DNA of 64,000 nucleotides from Cryptomeria japonica (lineage: Eukaryota > Streptophyta > Pinopsida > Cupressales > Cupressaceae). Within the stretch, counting starts at the first letter, position 1. Every line of letters starts with the position of its first letter. The notes beneath the pieces are model-generated. The model was given only the letters and a program-made list of their open reading frames with translations, made no database searches and was not told where the DNA came from. The DNA is taken from positions 90,802 to 154,801 of the forward strand of contig NW_026729184.1 of NCBI RefSeq assembly GCF_030272615.1, read 5' to 3'. Positions 46,205-59,779 of the stretch are shown here, piece by piece. The position numbers and the translations under genes are program-made.

Positions 46205-47440
46205 ACAATCCAAAAATATTAAGACTATTACAAATGTAAAGTATGAATGTTATAGATTGTGATATGAATTGAGTAGACATTACCACACTACACTAGCCCT
46301 AGTATGGTGTGGTAGTTGCTGAAAATATGACCTCGCCATTAATCTTTAAAATTGATTTTCTTTAAAAGGAATGTTTCACTTAACAATATGCATTCCCCCT
46401 TTCAAACTTGTAGTCTCTCAAATGAGCATAACAAAAGGGAGACTAAATAAAAATTTGAGATAATCCAAAATAATCATTACCTTCTCTTTTCAACTAATCC
46501 TAAGGTTGAGTATTATCTTAGAGTTATCTATCAAGTTTACTTAAATTTTAATTATATTTTACCACTTATATCCATATTCCATTCAAATGCTACATCTAAG
46601 AATTTTATAAATCGAGTCAACATAGAAACATAAAATATGGCCAACTCATAATTAAACTTTAATATTACATGAACTTATTGTTCCAGTCTTATTTTATATA
46701 ATTGTTTTTTAATATAAAATTGGATAATATGTTAATAATAAGTCAATTTAATAATACGACTATCTTGAATATTAGTTTATTACATATGAGAAAAATGACA
46801 AGTATTAATGGACAAAACTTGTCATGTTTGGCGAATGGGCCTTTACAAATCAATATATAACATATTTGAATTCGTAGAAGTTAAAAACTGATGTAAAGTC
46901 ATTGTAAGATAATTGTGGTTGGTCTTCATATTGAACGGCTAATCCAAAATGATATTGTCCAATTTTTGTGTCAAAGCCTTGGCCAATGTCCTCTTAAATT
47001 GAACAAGGCCAAGCTAAGATAGCTTGGAAAGCTTTATATTTATTTATTAATTGTTTTTGTGTTCAACATAGATCAAACTCAAGATATCTTAGTTTATCCC
47101 TTGTTCTTGTTTTCCTCTATACTCAAAGCTTACCATTATCACACCCTTAAAGAACAAAACTTAACATATTGAATGGTTTGATCCAAAATGATATTTAGAA
47201 TGCCTATATTAAAGTCTTGGTCGAGGTAGGCTAAGATTTAACTGTAAATTAGAAATATAACACTCACTACCTTCACCAAGATAGATTTATGACCATTTCA
47301 ACTTTTTAATAACAATTTGAGGATCTTGTGGTAAAAGAAATGACTTGGAAACAATTTCCTTAGTTGTTTATGAGATCGGTACCGATCAAAAAATGTTTTT
47401 AGCTTGTCTTCTAGTCTTGCTTTTTTATATCCATAGAATA
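46205..47440 (+). repeat. Block R, partial copy C
   Basis: Matches block R copy A from 19,104 to about 20,150, including the 460 bp missing from copy B. It directly follows the LINE RNase H relic and ends in the promoter-like module (46,780-47,440). Confidence 0.75.
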
Positions 47441-50400
47441 ATAATTGTCTAGATGTATGGTATGTACATGGTTTAGTTTTCTACACATGTTTTATAATTT
47501 CGGTGAGGAATGAAATCACTTTGATTGGCTTATATATGTTTCTTAAGGAGTTAGATGAAGGTTATTTTTGCTTTTGGTCTTTATTCTATGGTTGAGAAAA
47601 ATTGTCTAAGGGTCAAACAACATATTTTCCAAAGTCTGCAAGTTATTATTTTGGTCCACAATCCTATGCCTTGTAGGGCTTGGCCTTGTGGTTTTGAGGA
47701 TATGATTTCCAATCACTAAGTAGCTATTTCCAGGATTTTCATGTCATAATATATTCTACAATAGGTGTTAGATGTGGCTATTGTCTAGTTTATGCTAGAA
47801 CAATGTAATATATCTCTAATGTTCACTAGAATTATTTTGTAGAATTATTTGAGAGAGTTTCATACCTTAGGTAAGAACTTATCATTTTAAAATTTTTTAG
47901 TGTATTTAGTCTCTATCCTTGCAAGGATATGCTTTCTATCTCATATCTCACCATCACCATTATGGAAGAGGAAATAATAAAATGATATTTGACTTAGGAA
48001 ATCCCGTATATAGAAGAACAACTTCCCCTTTGTTTGTCTTTAGGTCCAAATTTGACAATGAAAAGTTATAAACAAATAAAGTAGACATTGAAAAATTATC
48101 TCAAACTTCAAATGCATGAAAACCTTGAAACACATGTTTGCAACACCCCTATCCTATTGGTTTTACCCTAGTTTCAAGGAGGCATGTGTGTATATCCTTC
48201 TGATCCTATTTTGGTTGTCTCCAAACCATCCAATGTCTTTAGAAACAAGTACACAATGCTTCCATCTAACATAGTCAACTCTAGATATTAATTCTAGGTT
48301 CTTCTCTACGTGTACATTCCAGATCTATATTATTGTTTTTATATTTTATGTTACAGGTCATCTATATTACTCAAGTTTATTACATACATTCAACAACCTC
48401 AATCTCTTGCAATAAAGAAGTTCATAATATCTATGCCTAACTCTCCTTTGAGGGATACTAGCTAGGCCTTACATGTTCTAATATAATGTAAGATTGAGAC
48501 CTTCTAGGTTGTATTGATTAGTCTAGGGATCTTATTTCCTCTATTTTAATCCTATCACATGTGTATCTTTCCATGATATATGGATGTCTCCCAATAAGTT
48601 AATATTCAATCATCACATAATAGAGATATATTGGCATCTGTAAATTGGAAAATTGGACTCTAGTGACTCCCCACCTAGGAGAGAGAAAGGAAGTCACTAG
48701 GATGATTTTCACTTGGATGAACTTTACATTCAAAAGAGGGGCTTGAATCCACTAGATCCAAATCCAAGGGAAACAAGGATGTGAATTCCAAGTGGATTGC
48801 AAGGGTTCAAGAGTGATTTACCCTCTTTTGTATATGATAAAGTTGACTTGTTGACTATGTGGAACAAAGAGAGAGATTGAGTGAAATGAGGAGCTATCAG
48901 TTTGGGATCATGCTGTAACTTTGGATCTAAGATAATTAGATTGATACGGATCTTCCATGCAAATTTGGAGAAAAGTTATCAGGACCATGGTGACAATGTA
49001 CATGGTCCTCCAAAAAATCCGTGAAATGAAAAGGGTTCTTTCATCTCTACAAATGAAGCCCAAACCTGCAATTACAACTACGCACTTGCAACCTACACAT
49101 AGAAAAGAGAGGGAGAGGGGTTGTGGATAGGGGTTTGCCTCAGGCAAACCCTGGTTAAGGAATCGACCTTGAAAGAAAGTAATTGCAAATGCTTGAATGT
49201 AAACAATGGAATTGTATACCTTGTAGATCTGCAACTTGTTGATGATGATTTCTTTTCTTCTTGAATGTAATCATAAGTGTTGTATGAAATGGCATGTAAC
49301 ATGAAAAAACCTTAACACACACACATGCTTTCAAATGAATATTGTAATATTGATCCCATGGATGGATGAAGAAGACTTGAATGCTTGAATACTTGATCAT
49401 GTATATTTTTTCCTATGCTTTCTTATCATCCCTTTGCTTTAATTTTGCCTCCTTGCAAATGAGAAAACCAACTCCCTTTTATGCATGCCTTAGAAGATTA
49501 ATTCATCTCACCAAAAGTCGACATCGAGGAGATTTGGGATCCCAAAGTGCATATAGGGTCGAGGGGACCTATCTTGAGGCCACCCTAAGAGGGTGAGATA
49601 TGGGCACCACACCCTTGTGCAAGGGGGATATGGGTGCCATGCCCTTGTTATGCCCTATCTTGGGACCCGGACAGGGTCTTGAGTCTATCTCAAGGCTCAA
49701 ACAAGAAGGGGTCAATGGGGTGAACATGCATAAAGAGGTCTTGGTCAGAAAAGAGGGTGTTTTCGCCAAAGTGAGGACTTTGAGTTTGGTTAAAATTGCA
49801 GGAGGCACAATTTCATGACACTACAACATCATTAAGCCATCCTTCCCCCTCTCTCTATGACCTCCAAACTAAATCACCCTACAATGAATTGTCTAACACC
49901 TACTATGAATACTCCATGTGCTCCATCTATTTGTATTTTCCTATCCTTTGTTGCCCAAAGATAGAGGACTCCCCAAATTGCTAATAGGTTAGAGCACTAC
50001 AATGTGATCCCATGCCCAAATTTATATTAAAGCCACATGCCCTAGACCCCATCCATCTTTTTAAATGATTAAATGCAAATCCTTTTTATAAACGGCTCAT
50101 GCAAGCCCCCATGCAAATAGTTGCCTACACTCCACCATATCTATAATGAATTTGGCTAGCCTAATGTGGAAAGAGCATCCTCCCTTCCTAAGTAGATTAA
50201 TACTACTAACAAGAGCTAGCATCATCAATGGGAAATTTACAATCGTCCCTCTATATGCATCCATATTTAGTGTCTTACGTCTCCTCACTTGAGGTCTTCT
50301 TTCCTATACAGTTGCTACAATATATTATTCACATCTACACTTAGTGTGTAAATTATTCAAGTTATAATAAATTCTCTTAATATTCACCATACATCCCCAA

Positions 50401-52490
50401 GGGTAATTATTTTCTCCCTCATAACAAGATGAAAGGTGCTCATCTCGAATTGTCACCTCTCTACTAGTGTTGCAACCATAACCATGTGCTCAAATGGTTG
50501 TCATACTCACTATATACTCAACCTTATAAGCTCATGAAATATCACTTGATCTACACCTCCCAAGCTCATTGTCAAGCTCTATACTCCTGATTTCCACTCT
50601 TATGTCTCTAGTAATTGTAAATGCTCTTGCATGATGTTCAATAACACCAATCAATCCTCATAAATCAGCTGATATACTTCTTTCCATGTATCACCATTCC
50701 CAAGCCTTTTCCCTCCTAAGCTCAATCATTGAGTTACCAAACACATTCATTAGGTTTTATATACATCAATTATGCTTTTACCTAATCATTATTTTACATA
50801 ATCATTATGATTACATGGCTACTATAATTTAGTAAAATTATTTCACATTTTATGGAGTCACTAATTAGCTTCACAACAACCACAACCCTTAACAAAGCCA
50901 CTCCATCCCTTAACATATCTACCAATTCATATTTTTACTACTTCAATAGTTGCATCATTTGACCTAATCTACCCCTTATTAATGATACACGTAAATGCAT
51001 GAAATGATCAAGATGAGAGTATGTACCATTAGCCCTCACTCCTCCAGACGTCAATACCATCTCACTCTCTTTACCTAGTACTCATTAATCCATGCATTCT
51101 CTATCTTAACTTTGCTTCTCTTCTACCATGTTCTCACTTCACTATTAGCTAGGGTAAAAATTAATTTTTTACCCCTAGCCCTATTTATTCAACCCATTTC
51201 ATTATTTTTTATTCCATTTATTCCTCCCATCTCCTTTTTTCATTATCTTTCTCTTTTCATCCATATTTTTTCTCTTTTATCCATTTTTTAACCCACCTAC
51301 CCTCTCAAGGGGGAATCCATCTTTCACCACATTTCTTCTATTTCTTCTATACGAAAGCATCTTTTCTCTTCTTAATTCTAAAAGTGACCTATATTTTATT
51401 TTTCTTCAAAATAAAGTTATTTTACCATCATTTCAAATACAATTGAAATGCAAACACCTCAAACTAACACTTTGTTGGACTTGATAATTCCTTTGATTAT
51501 TGATCATTTACATTTGATCAATTATTCTCATTCTTGTCGTCAATATTATTTAAATATTCTTTATTATTTAAAATATTTTCCACTAATTTTGTTATTCTTG
51601 TTTCTCATCTAAAATTATTATTTCATTGATCTCTAAGGTCTAACCCTTGGTAAATAATTATTTGAAAATGATTTAATTAGACCTTTAATCCTCTTCATAA
51701 ATTAAATAAATAATTTTATTTATTTGATTGATCATCTTGTTCACTTTCTATTTTCTAATCTAATTCTCTATATCTCTTAATGTCCCTCTAATCATGTACA
51801 CATTGGATAATCAATTATTAACTTTAGTTTTTAGCCACCCAAGTTTCTACCCATGTAATTAAAATTGTGCACAAACACCACAAAGCAATTAGGCAAAACT
51901 AATTTAATAGTACAATTAGGAGATTAATATAGTTTATTAATGGATACCTGTATTTTTTTCAATTTATTAATAGGCTAATATTGAGCATTTGTATTTTGTA
52001 ATGATTGACTAATTGAGGTTTTTTTAAGTTGTTTTGGTAGTGTCACATACAACTACACATAGAAGGATACCAATGAGATTGATTTAAGAGATAAGTGGTC
52101 ATATGTTGGTGACTTCTTTTAGGTAGTTGAAATTTAAATTATTACAAAAAATATATAATTAAAATATAATTTATTGTAAAATTGTAAAATATTATGTATC
52201 TAATAACTACCTCTTAATATTTCAGTATATAGATAGTGATTTCTAGTAAGAGCTCATGTATTGCATTACAAAAACTTGTGAATTTAAAATATATGACAAC
52301 ATAGAAAAAAATTGTTAATTTGAATTATTATTTTCTGTTTAATATGATGAAATATTTTAATTTAATTTTCTATTAGAAAATCCATCTTCATCATTATTAA
52401 TTTGAAAAAAAACTAAAGAAAACAAAATAAAAAAATCTAGAAACATAACTTCTGATGAAATTATTAAACAGTAATTTGTAGGCACTGATA
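47441..52490. other. 5-kb interval without a recognised gene
   Basis: No coding domain was recognised. 48,640-49,400 has LTR-like texture. 49,590-49,640 contains the near-repeat GATATGGGCACCACACCCTTG / GATATGGGTGCCATGCCCTTG, the most GC-rich stretch of the interval. 50,340-51,950 is pyrimidine-rich and AT-rich. No LTR pair, PBS or inverted repeat was found. Confidence 0.45.
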
Positions 52491-52499
52491 TCCCTAATC

Positions 52500-52506
52500 T
52501 ATTTAT
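52500..52506 (+). promoter_or_regulatory. Weak TATA-like element before the receptor kinase
   Basis: TATTTAT 71 bp upstream of the start codon, followed by a pyrimidine-rich stretch (52,507-52,556), a typical plant core-promoter texture. Sequence alone cannot confirm it. Confidence 0.25.
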
Positions 52507-52576
52507 TCCTCCATTCCATTCTATTCTCTTCAATTGCCTTCTGTTTTTCCCCTGCCTCACAAGAGTTCTGTCTTAC

Positions 52577-55500
52577 ATGGCTGCTCTTTTTTTGTTACTT
52601 TTAATGTTTTTCATATTTTCAATCTCCGCTTTTCCTCATTCTCTCAATCATCTCTCTCAACAACAACAACAACAATTGCTCTTGCGATTCAAAGCTGTCG
52701 TATCCAAAAACGGCAATGCTCTGCCCGACTGGATTCCCCTTCACCCATTCTGTAACTGGTCTGGTATTATTTGTCACTCGTCTCAATCTGTTCGTGCCGT
52801 CAATTTAACCCAAATGGGTTTAGATGGCATCATCTCTCCTGTGCTGGGAAATCTCTCTTCTCTTCGAGTCCTAGATCTCTCCAGTAATTATCTCACTGGT
52901 ATCATTCCTCCTCAACTCGGCCAACTCCCAAATCTATGGATACTCTTGCTGCATCAGAATCATTTGCAAGGAACCATTCCGCCCGCTCTCTCCGCTTGCC
53001 GCAGTTTGTATTTTCTGGCACTCTCCTATAACCAACTGCATGGCAGCATTCCGCCTGAGCTGAGCTTTATCAGAAGTTTGAAGTACCTCTACTTGGGCGG
53101 TAACAATCTCACGGGTACCATTCCCCCCTCTTTGAAGAATCTGTCTGCCTTAGTTGTATTGGATTTGGCCAACAATGAGCTCGACGGCCACATTTCTCCT
53201 GAATTGGGCATGCTCAGTCACCTCCAGACTATTTACCTTTTTGGAAACAGTCTATCGGGCGCCATTCCCAGCACTTTTCACTCTGTCCGTGCCATCAATT
53301 TATCCCAAATGGGTTTAGACGGCACCAATTCTCCCGTGCTCGGGAGTCTCTCCTCTCTTCGATCCCTTGATCTCTCCTTCAATAACCTCACTGGTACTAT
53401 TCCTCCTCATCTCGGCCAACTGCCAAATCTACAGATACTCGATCTGGCCGGCAATCAATTACAAGGAATCATTCCGCCCGCTCTCTCCGCTTGCCGCAGT
53501 TTGTATCTTCTGTCACTCACCTTCAACCAACTGCATGGCAGCATTCCGCCTGAGCTGACTCTTCTAACAAGTTTGAAGTATCTCTACATGGGCGGTAACA
53601 GTCTAACGGGTACCATTCCACCCTCTTTCAAGAATCTGTCTGCCTTAGTTCGATTGGATTTGGCCTTAAATAACTTATCGGGCAACATTCCACCTGAATT
53701 GGGAATACTAACTGACTTAGAGTATCTTAGTTTATGGGGAAATCAGCTTAGTGGAAACATACCAAACTCCCTGGGAAATTGCTCCAGTCTCAAAGAACTT
53801 TATTTAAATACAAACCAACTTGGTGGAACGGTTCCAATGGAACTAGGTAGGTTGAAGCTTCTCACCAAGATTTACCTACACACCAATCAACTCGTTAGTG
53901 ACAGCAGTAACACATTGGCCTTGGCCTTTCTCAATGCTCCCACAAATTGCTCCCACTTGCAAGAAATAGATGTGAAAATCAATTATTTCACTGGTATATT
54001 GGCCCCGACCATAGGCCAGCTGTCTTCTAATCTCAATTACTTTGCTTTATCGGCCAACATGATAAGCGGAAGCATACCACAACAGATTGTAAATCTCACA
54101 AACTTGACATACTTAGGTTTAGAAAATAATCTTTTGAGCGGCAATATTCCATCTGGAATTAATAGATTTCGTGAGTTGGAAGAATTGCATCTGGGTGGGA
54201 ACAAATTAGAAGGAAGCATTCCAAGTGAGATAAGTCATATGCAACATCTCGGACTCTTAAATCTTAGTCACAACCAGTTATCTGGAAAAATACCTGATTC
54301 ACTTTGTAGCTCCCAGCAGTTAAGACGTCTTCTACTTCAGCACAACAAGTTATCAGGGGAGATCCCTGTTAGTTTGGAGGGATGTCAGAAGTTGGAGCTC
54401 CTTGACTTATCTTACAATAAACTAGGGGGAAAGATACCTGGTGAAGTCATTGCCAGCCTTAAAAACCTGCAATTCTACCTTAATATTTCATGGAATTCTC
54501 TGGAAGGGCCGTTGCCGCAGGAGATGAGTAAAATTGTAATGGCTCTAGCCATAGATATATCTGGAAATAAACTTACTGGGGTCATTCCAATTTCTCTAGG
54601 AGACTGCACAGCATTAGAGCATCTAAATCTGTCTCACAACACCTTTGAAGGTCCAATACCACATTCACTCTCCAAATTAAAAAATCTCCAAGAAATGGAT
54701 CTTTCTTTCAATAATTTGTCAGGGCAGATTCCAGAAGGAGGGTTGTTTCAAAATAGAACTGTTGTAACATTTTTTATGGGGAACCCTGGTCTATGTGGTC
54801 CAAAACACTATTCATTGCCTCCATGCCCAAATCTGACCCAGGGAAAACATTCCCTTCTCAAAAAAGTAGTCTTATCAGTTGTTGGAACCATTGGATTTGT
54901 ATTATGCTGCTTCATTATAGTAATTTTATGGAGGCATAAACTTTCAAGGCAACTAGTCCGTTCCTCGAGCTTTATTTTTCAAGGAAACTATCCAAAATTT
55001 TCTTATCAAGATCTGTTCATCGCAACATCTGGATTTGACGAGTCAAACTTGCTTGGAGTGGGTAACTTTGGATCTGTCTACAAAGGCATGTTGAGGGATG
55101 GTAAGATAATTGCCATCAAGAATCTTAATTTACAAAATGAAGAAGCTCTTAAGAGTTTTAAGAGAGAGTGCAAGATGTTGGGAAGAATTCGGCACCGTAA
55201 CCTCATCAGAATCATGAGTGCATTTTTCTACCCTGACTTGAAAGGTTTGGTTCTTGAATTTGCATATAATGGAAGCTTGGAAAAACATTTGCACCCTGAG
55301 AGGGATGGTGAAGGCTTTTGTAAATTGGGATTGAGTGAGTGTTTGAGCATTGCTGTTGATGTAGCACATGGCATGGAATATTTACATCATGATTGTCCTC
55401 TACAAATTGTGCACTGTGATTTAAAACCCAGCAATGTGCTCTTGGATGCCAACATGACAGCTCTTGTCACTGATTTTGGTATATCCCGTTTAACTTCTAC

Positions 55501-56086
55501 AAATTCCACTGATTCACTGAGTACAACAACATTTGCACTCAAAGGATCCATTGGCTATATTGCTCCAGGTAAAATGTTTGAATTATCTTTATATTAGCAT
55601 TATCATTTTCTTTATTAGCTTTTTAAAGAATTTAATAGAGTAAAATTGATTGCAGAGTATGGATTGGGTGGGAATGTTTCTATTTATGGAGATGTTTACA
55701 GTTATGGAATTCTGATATTGGAGATGGTTACAAGGAGGAGACCAAGTGATGACATGTTTGTAGGAGACATGAGCTTGCACAAGTGGGTGAGATCAGCTTT
55801 TCCAAACAGACTGGCAGAAATTGTTGATAGGGAGCTATTGAGTGATGTGAATGAAAACATGGAAGACAATAAATGTCTTCTTTCTTTCATTCATGTTGGT
55901 TTGCTGTGTAGTAGTGAATCATCAAGAGAGCGACCTTCCATGAGTGATGTAGCGAAAGCCTTGGTGAGCCTGAAGCCATCTTTGATGGGAGCTGCAGCTG
56001 CTTCCAATTTAACACCTACCATATCAGAACTCCTGGAAAAATGCAATCCCACAGAAACATTGGCATCGGACAGCTCTACATTTTAG
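52577..56086 (+). CDS. LRR receptor-like kinase, subfamily XII type, non-RD (join 52,577-55,568 and 55,656-56,086)
   Basis: Probable plasma-membrane pattern-recognition receptor of 1,140 residues. Residues 1-18 are a hydrophobic signal peptide (FLLLLMFFIFSISAFP). Then comes an LRR N-cap with F-C-N-W-S-G-I-I-C, about 26-28 plant-type LRRs (LxxNxLxGxIPxxLGxLxxL) to about residue 745, a transmembrane segment at about 766-789, and a kinase from about 820. Kinase residues are all present: glycine loop G-V-G-N-F-G, Lys848 (IAIK), catalytic H-C-D-L-K-P-S-N with Asp948, and D-F-G at 966. Cys precedes the catalytic Asp (HCD, not HRD), the non-RD mark of immune receptors such as FLS2, EFR and Xa21. The start is the first ATG before the signal peptide, and the only intron lies after G-Y-I-A-P, the site usual for this subfamily. 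Residues 71-235 and 236-400 are a tandem duplication. The ligand cannot be inferred. No stops or shifts, so the gene looks intact. Confidence 0.94.
52787..53776 (+). repeat. In-frame tandem duplication of 495 bp in the LRR region
   Basis: 52,787-53,281 and 53,282-53,776 start with near-identical TCTGTTCGTGCC / TCTGTCCGTGCC and encode S-V-R-A-V-N-L-T-Q-M-G-L-D-G and S-V-R-A-I-N-L-S-Q-M-G-L-D-G. About three-quarters of residues agree between the 165-residue units. The unit spans roughly seven LRRs, so the duplication lengthens the solenoid without breaking the frame. Confidence 0.95.
55569..55655 (+). other. Intron of the receptor kinase (87 bp)
   Basis: GTAAAATG at the donor and GATTGCAG at the acceptor. 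It splits the Glu codon of A-P-E-Y-G after the first base (phase 1). Translation across the junction restores the activation-loop APE motif; reading through hits a stop 29 bp in. Confidence 0.93.
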
Positions 56087-57647
56087 ATGTTTATAACTTC
56101 CATCAAGAAGTTTAAGTCCATGTTTGATTGTTTCAAGATTGTCTTCCATAACAATCTAGTCTTCTTTCATGTCAAATCTCCCTTTAATTAAATTCTAGTT
56201 CTGTGAGCTTGTATATGGTTCTAATTTATGTGTTTTCGTTTCACCAGTTTGTGAAAGTATGATGTTGTCAATACATGCTTATTGAAACAATGTAAAGTAT
56301 TTTAACATATTGTCCTATTTATAGGAGTTCCTCTCATAATGTACAAAAGCTTGTGAATATTCATGTGTCTCGAAGTTCAAAAACATGACAGGAATCTGGA
56401 TGCCATATCAAGGATGATATGTTTATGGCTAGAAAGGAGAAAGGAATAAGAATTCTAAGGTAAGTGAATTTTTTTGAGTTTTTTGAATAATTTAGAATGC
56501 TCAAAACAGATACGTCTTGGAGCTACGTGTAGAATTCACTCAAAATTTAGATTGTAGTGTAATTCTCCTTTATCAGATGTAAGGGGAGGCCCTCGTTTCC
56601 CGTTAAAGCGGATGATACATCATTTTCATTTTTGACAGTCGTTTATAAGAATGTGCAGAACTTAAAAAATCTTCTTTCGCTCCATTTGTTTTTCTTCAAC
56701 CATTTCTGGCTATATAAATTACTATTACATTTTGATTTTCTGTAAACAATCACTGGCCTCTTTATATATAAAAATATCGTTCAGATTTGGACTATATAAT
56801 TAAGATAAATTTTAAGTTGAGCATAATTTAATTTAATTTAAAATATAATTAATTAATTTAATTTTAATTAATTAAGGAAAGTGTTTTTTTTTCCTTTTTC
56901 ATCAGTAAACTACAAATAAGAGGTCTGCTTCATGTACATTAATTCAAAATATTTTACAATGTTTTTCTCATTATAGTTTCATACAGATTTGTAATAGGCG
57001 GTTTTTACAACCTATGCCAAAAACAATGTCTACATGCTCTTTGTCATATAAAATGGAGCATAATTACATTTTATGGATAAGGTATTTAAATCTTGAAGCC
57101 AGTTGAGGCCCTCCACGAGGATGGGCCCTAGAATCCATTGGAGAAACAAAACACACTTCCCAACATCTAGATGGTGTCATGGTAAAGCAAAGTGGATGTT
57201 AATCAAAATGAGAGGGCATCACTTTGTGCAATATCTAGTGATATAAATAATATAGAAATCCTATGGCAACTAAATGCCCAATTCTTCAACTATCATCTTT
57301 AAAATGCCCTCAATCTCACCAAAAACTATTCTCAAATGAGTCATTTGCACAACACATTCTATGAGTCAAATGGCTCACCCAAATTTTCCAACAAGGCCAA
57401 GAACATGGATGAAATGTTCATGTCAACTTTGTGTCTATGGTGAGTCAATAAGAAAAACTCTCTGAACCCGTTTAATCACTTGAAGAATTAAGCCAATGCG
57501 GTATTTGAAGATGCTCTTCAGCCTCTTCTCCTTGAGTACTCCTAAGAAATTCATCTATCTACAAGTGCATGCCAATTAGATGGGCATGTTCATTTAAAGA
57601 AACTCTAAATCTTCTTGGAAAATATATTCTACATGAGATACACAAAG
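56087..57647. other. 3' flank of the receptor kinase, then unclassified sequence
   Basis: The first 250 bp are probably 3' UTR, although no clean AATAAA was found (TGTAAA at about 56,290). 56,760-56,930 is a run of TTAATTAA-type AT sequence. 57,060-57,647 directly precedes the segmental copy and is probably its continuation, as the matching part of copy 1 would lie left of the window. Confidence 0.5.
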
Positions 57648-59730
57648 GTAAGCACGTGCAACATTTATTACTATGTCAAGATATTTCAATAAATGTCATT
57701 CTCTTTAGCCTCTATCACACCTTGTTTTGATTTTTTAGTGATATGCCACATCTTGTCATCATTACCTTACATAAGAAATAGAAACATCATCTTACAGGTT
57801 TCATGAGAGTCAACCTCAACTTAGTGCCTACTTCGACTAAAATGTGAAGGATTCATGGAGTGTGGTGGATGCCACACATGAATTTATAGTAAGGAAGAAG
57901 TTTCATCCAAGCTACATAAAAAGGCATCTCTAACATTCCAAGGCAAATTGGCATCCCAATATAAGATGATAAACATTTTATATATTCTCAAAACATAAAA
58001 CACGTCTAGAAGGACCTTAATATCTTAGTTTCATAAATCTATTTATGGTTAAGATTTTCTTTTGTAGTGCAGCCCTAGAAAAACCTCTAGCCATTGCCAA
58101 CTAAATTTTGTTTCAACATAGTTGTGTTGGAAGAATATTCCTTTTTTCTTTGCACTCCATTCATCCATACCCCTTTGTGGCATAATATTTCCCATCCTTT
58201 GATTTGATGATTAGGGATATTTTCTTTTGCTTTTATGTTCCTTGCTAGAAGAAGTTCCTCATTTTCTATTTAATACATTGGCAACCCCCATGTGACATTG
58301 TGGTCCTCAAGACATTAGACAGACATGGTAAGAGTAGATATTACTACTTTCAACATGATGATAAGTCAACCATTTTGATTTCCATGAGGTCATCTCACTA
58401 GATAATTTGGCAAGCGTCCCATAGTTGAGTTGATCTTAAGCCATTTGTTAAAGGGAAATTCGAGGTATATACTAGGAAGGGTGACTAATTTGAATTGTAG
58501 TGTGAACTTATGTTTCTACTTGTTCCCTAGGGTCTCAGACATTGCAACACTTGCATTTACCATTTGACTTAAACAAATAGATTAATCATCCCCAAAAATA
58601 TTGACCCTAGCCTCTAGTCTTTTGGCCATCCCTCAAAGAATAATAGTTTACAAATTGTTGATGTGTCAAAGAAGTTAAATTTGAGGTAATTGAAATTCCT
58701 TCCAACTGCCCCAGTTAAGTTACAACAAAACCATATCGTCTTAAAGCATCTACCAAAATTATGAATAGAAAGTGGGATAAGGGATCTCCTTGCTAAAATT
58801 CTCTTGAAACCTCAAAGAAACCTTGCAAAGTTCCATTGATAATAATTAAGAACCTTGGGTTTGTAACTATCATGAATTAGCAAGACAATCAATCTCTCTC
58901 AAATCCAAAAGATTTAAGGGATGTGAACAAGAATCTCCTATCCAATTTGTTGTTCTTGTTTATATCTAGTTTGACTTACATTACACTTGATCCCTTTAAC
59001 AAGCTAAAGAGTGGGTAGCTTCTTATTAAATTAGTACTCCATCTAAGATGCATTTCCTAAGAACAAGCCCAGTTTGCCCCTAAGTAATAATCTCAAGTAG
59101 AATTGTTTGTAGATAACTTTATATAGTTGTGGATAGTATCTTATATACTATGTTTCATGGAGATATTGATTAAAAATCTTCTTCTTCTTAGGAATAAAAG
59201 ATTCGAAGGTGTTATTCAGGTCTTTAAATTGACTACTTTCTTGTGTGAGTCCTCAAGTGCTACCCAAATGTTGTGCCTTGCAATATGCTAGCACTTACAA
59301 AAAATGTTTCTAGGAAGCCATCAAGCTTGAGAGCCTTGTCTAGAAGCAGCTAGAGAACAACCTTTTGACTTCTTCTATGAAACATTGTTTCAAGAGTTTA
59401 TCTTCACTCTTAGAAACCAACTTGGGGATTTTCTTACTAAAATGAGACATGGATTCACCTAAGGAGTCATCTATATTGTTTAACATTCCTTTTGAAAAAG
59501 AAGACTACATGTTTATTAATGAGCTCCTTCTCTTCTAGTATCTCTCAATATATAAATTTATCTTACTAATTCACCATTTTCCTTTCTTTTGTATAATGAT
59601 GGAAAAACTTTGAGATTTTGTTCCCGCTTTTAAGCCAAACTTTCCTAACTTTTTGTGTCCAATATATCTCCTATTTTGGAAGAATCTCTAAATAGAACCT
59701 TAATAGTCCCTTTTCTTCTAGGTAACTATC
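57648..59730 (-). pseudogene. Decayed LINE pre-RT and RT fragment, copy 2
   Basis: Same relic as 1-2,040. The RT box missing there is readable here near 58,825-58,775 on the minus strand: G-F-F-E-V-S-R-E-F, a stop, Q-G-D-P-L-S, the plant LINE SRGLxQGDPLSP box. This confirms the identification of both copies. Confidence 0.78.
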
Positions 59731-59779
59731 GTGGTCCATTCCAAATAGAAAAACATACTCATTCAAATAAAACCTTTGA

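Noticed and set aside
49569-49818. Overlapping open frames on both strands in the GC-richer patch
   Set aside because: Overlapping frames of similar length with a local near-repeat (GATATGGG(C/T)(A/G)CC) and no domain; most likely non-coding.
52534-52755. Upstream start at 52,534 (73 codons) for the receptor kinase
   Set aside because: It is in another frame; the ATG at 52,577 begins a proper signal peptide and runs into the LRRs.
55569-55597. Stop after 1,006 codons as a truncated, kinase-less receptor
   Set aside because: The stop is inside an intron with good GT and AG borders; splicing restores the APE motif and the rest of the kinase.
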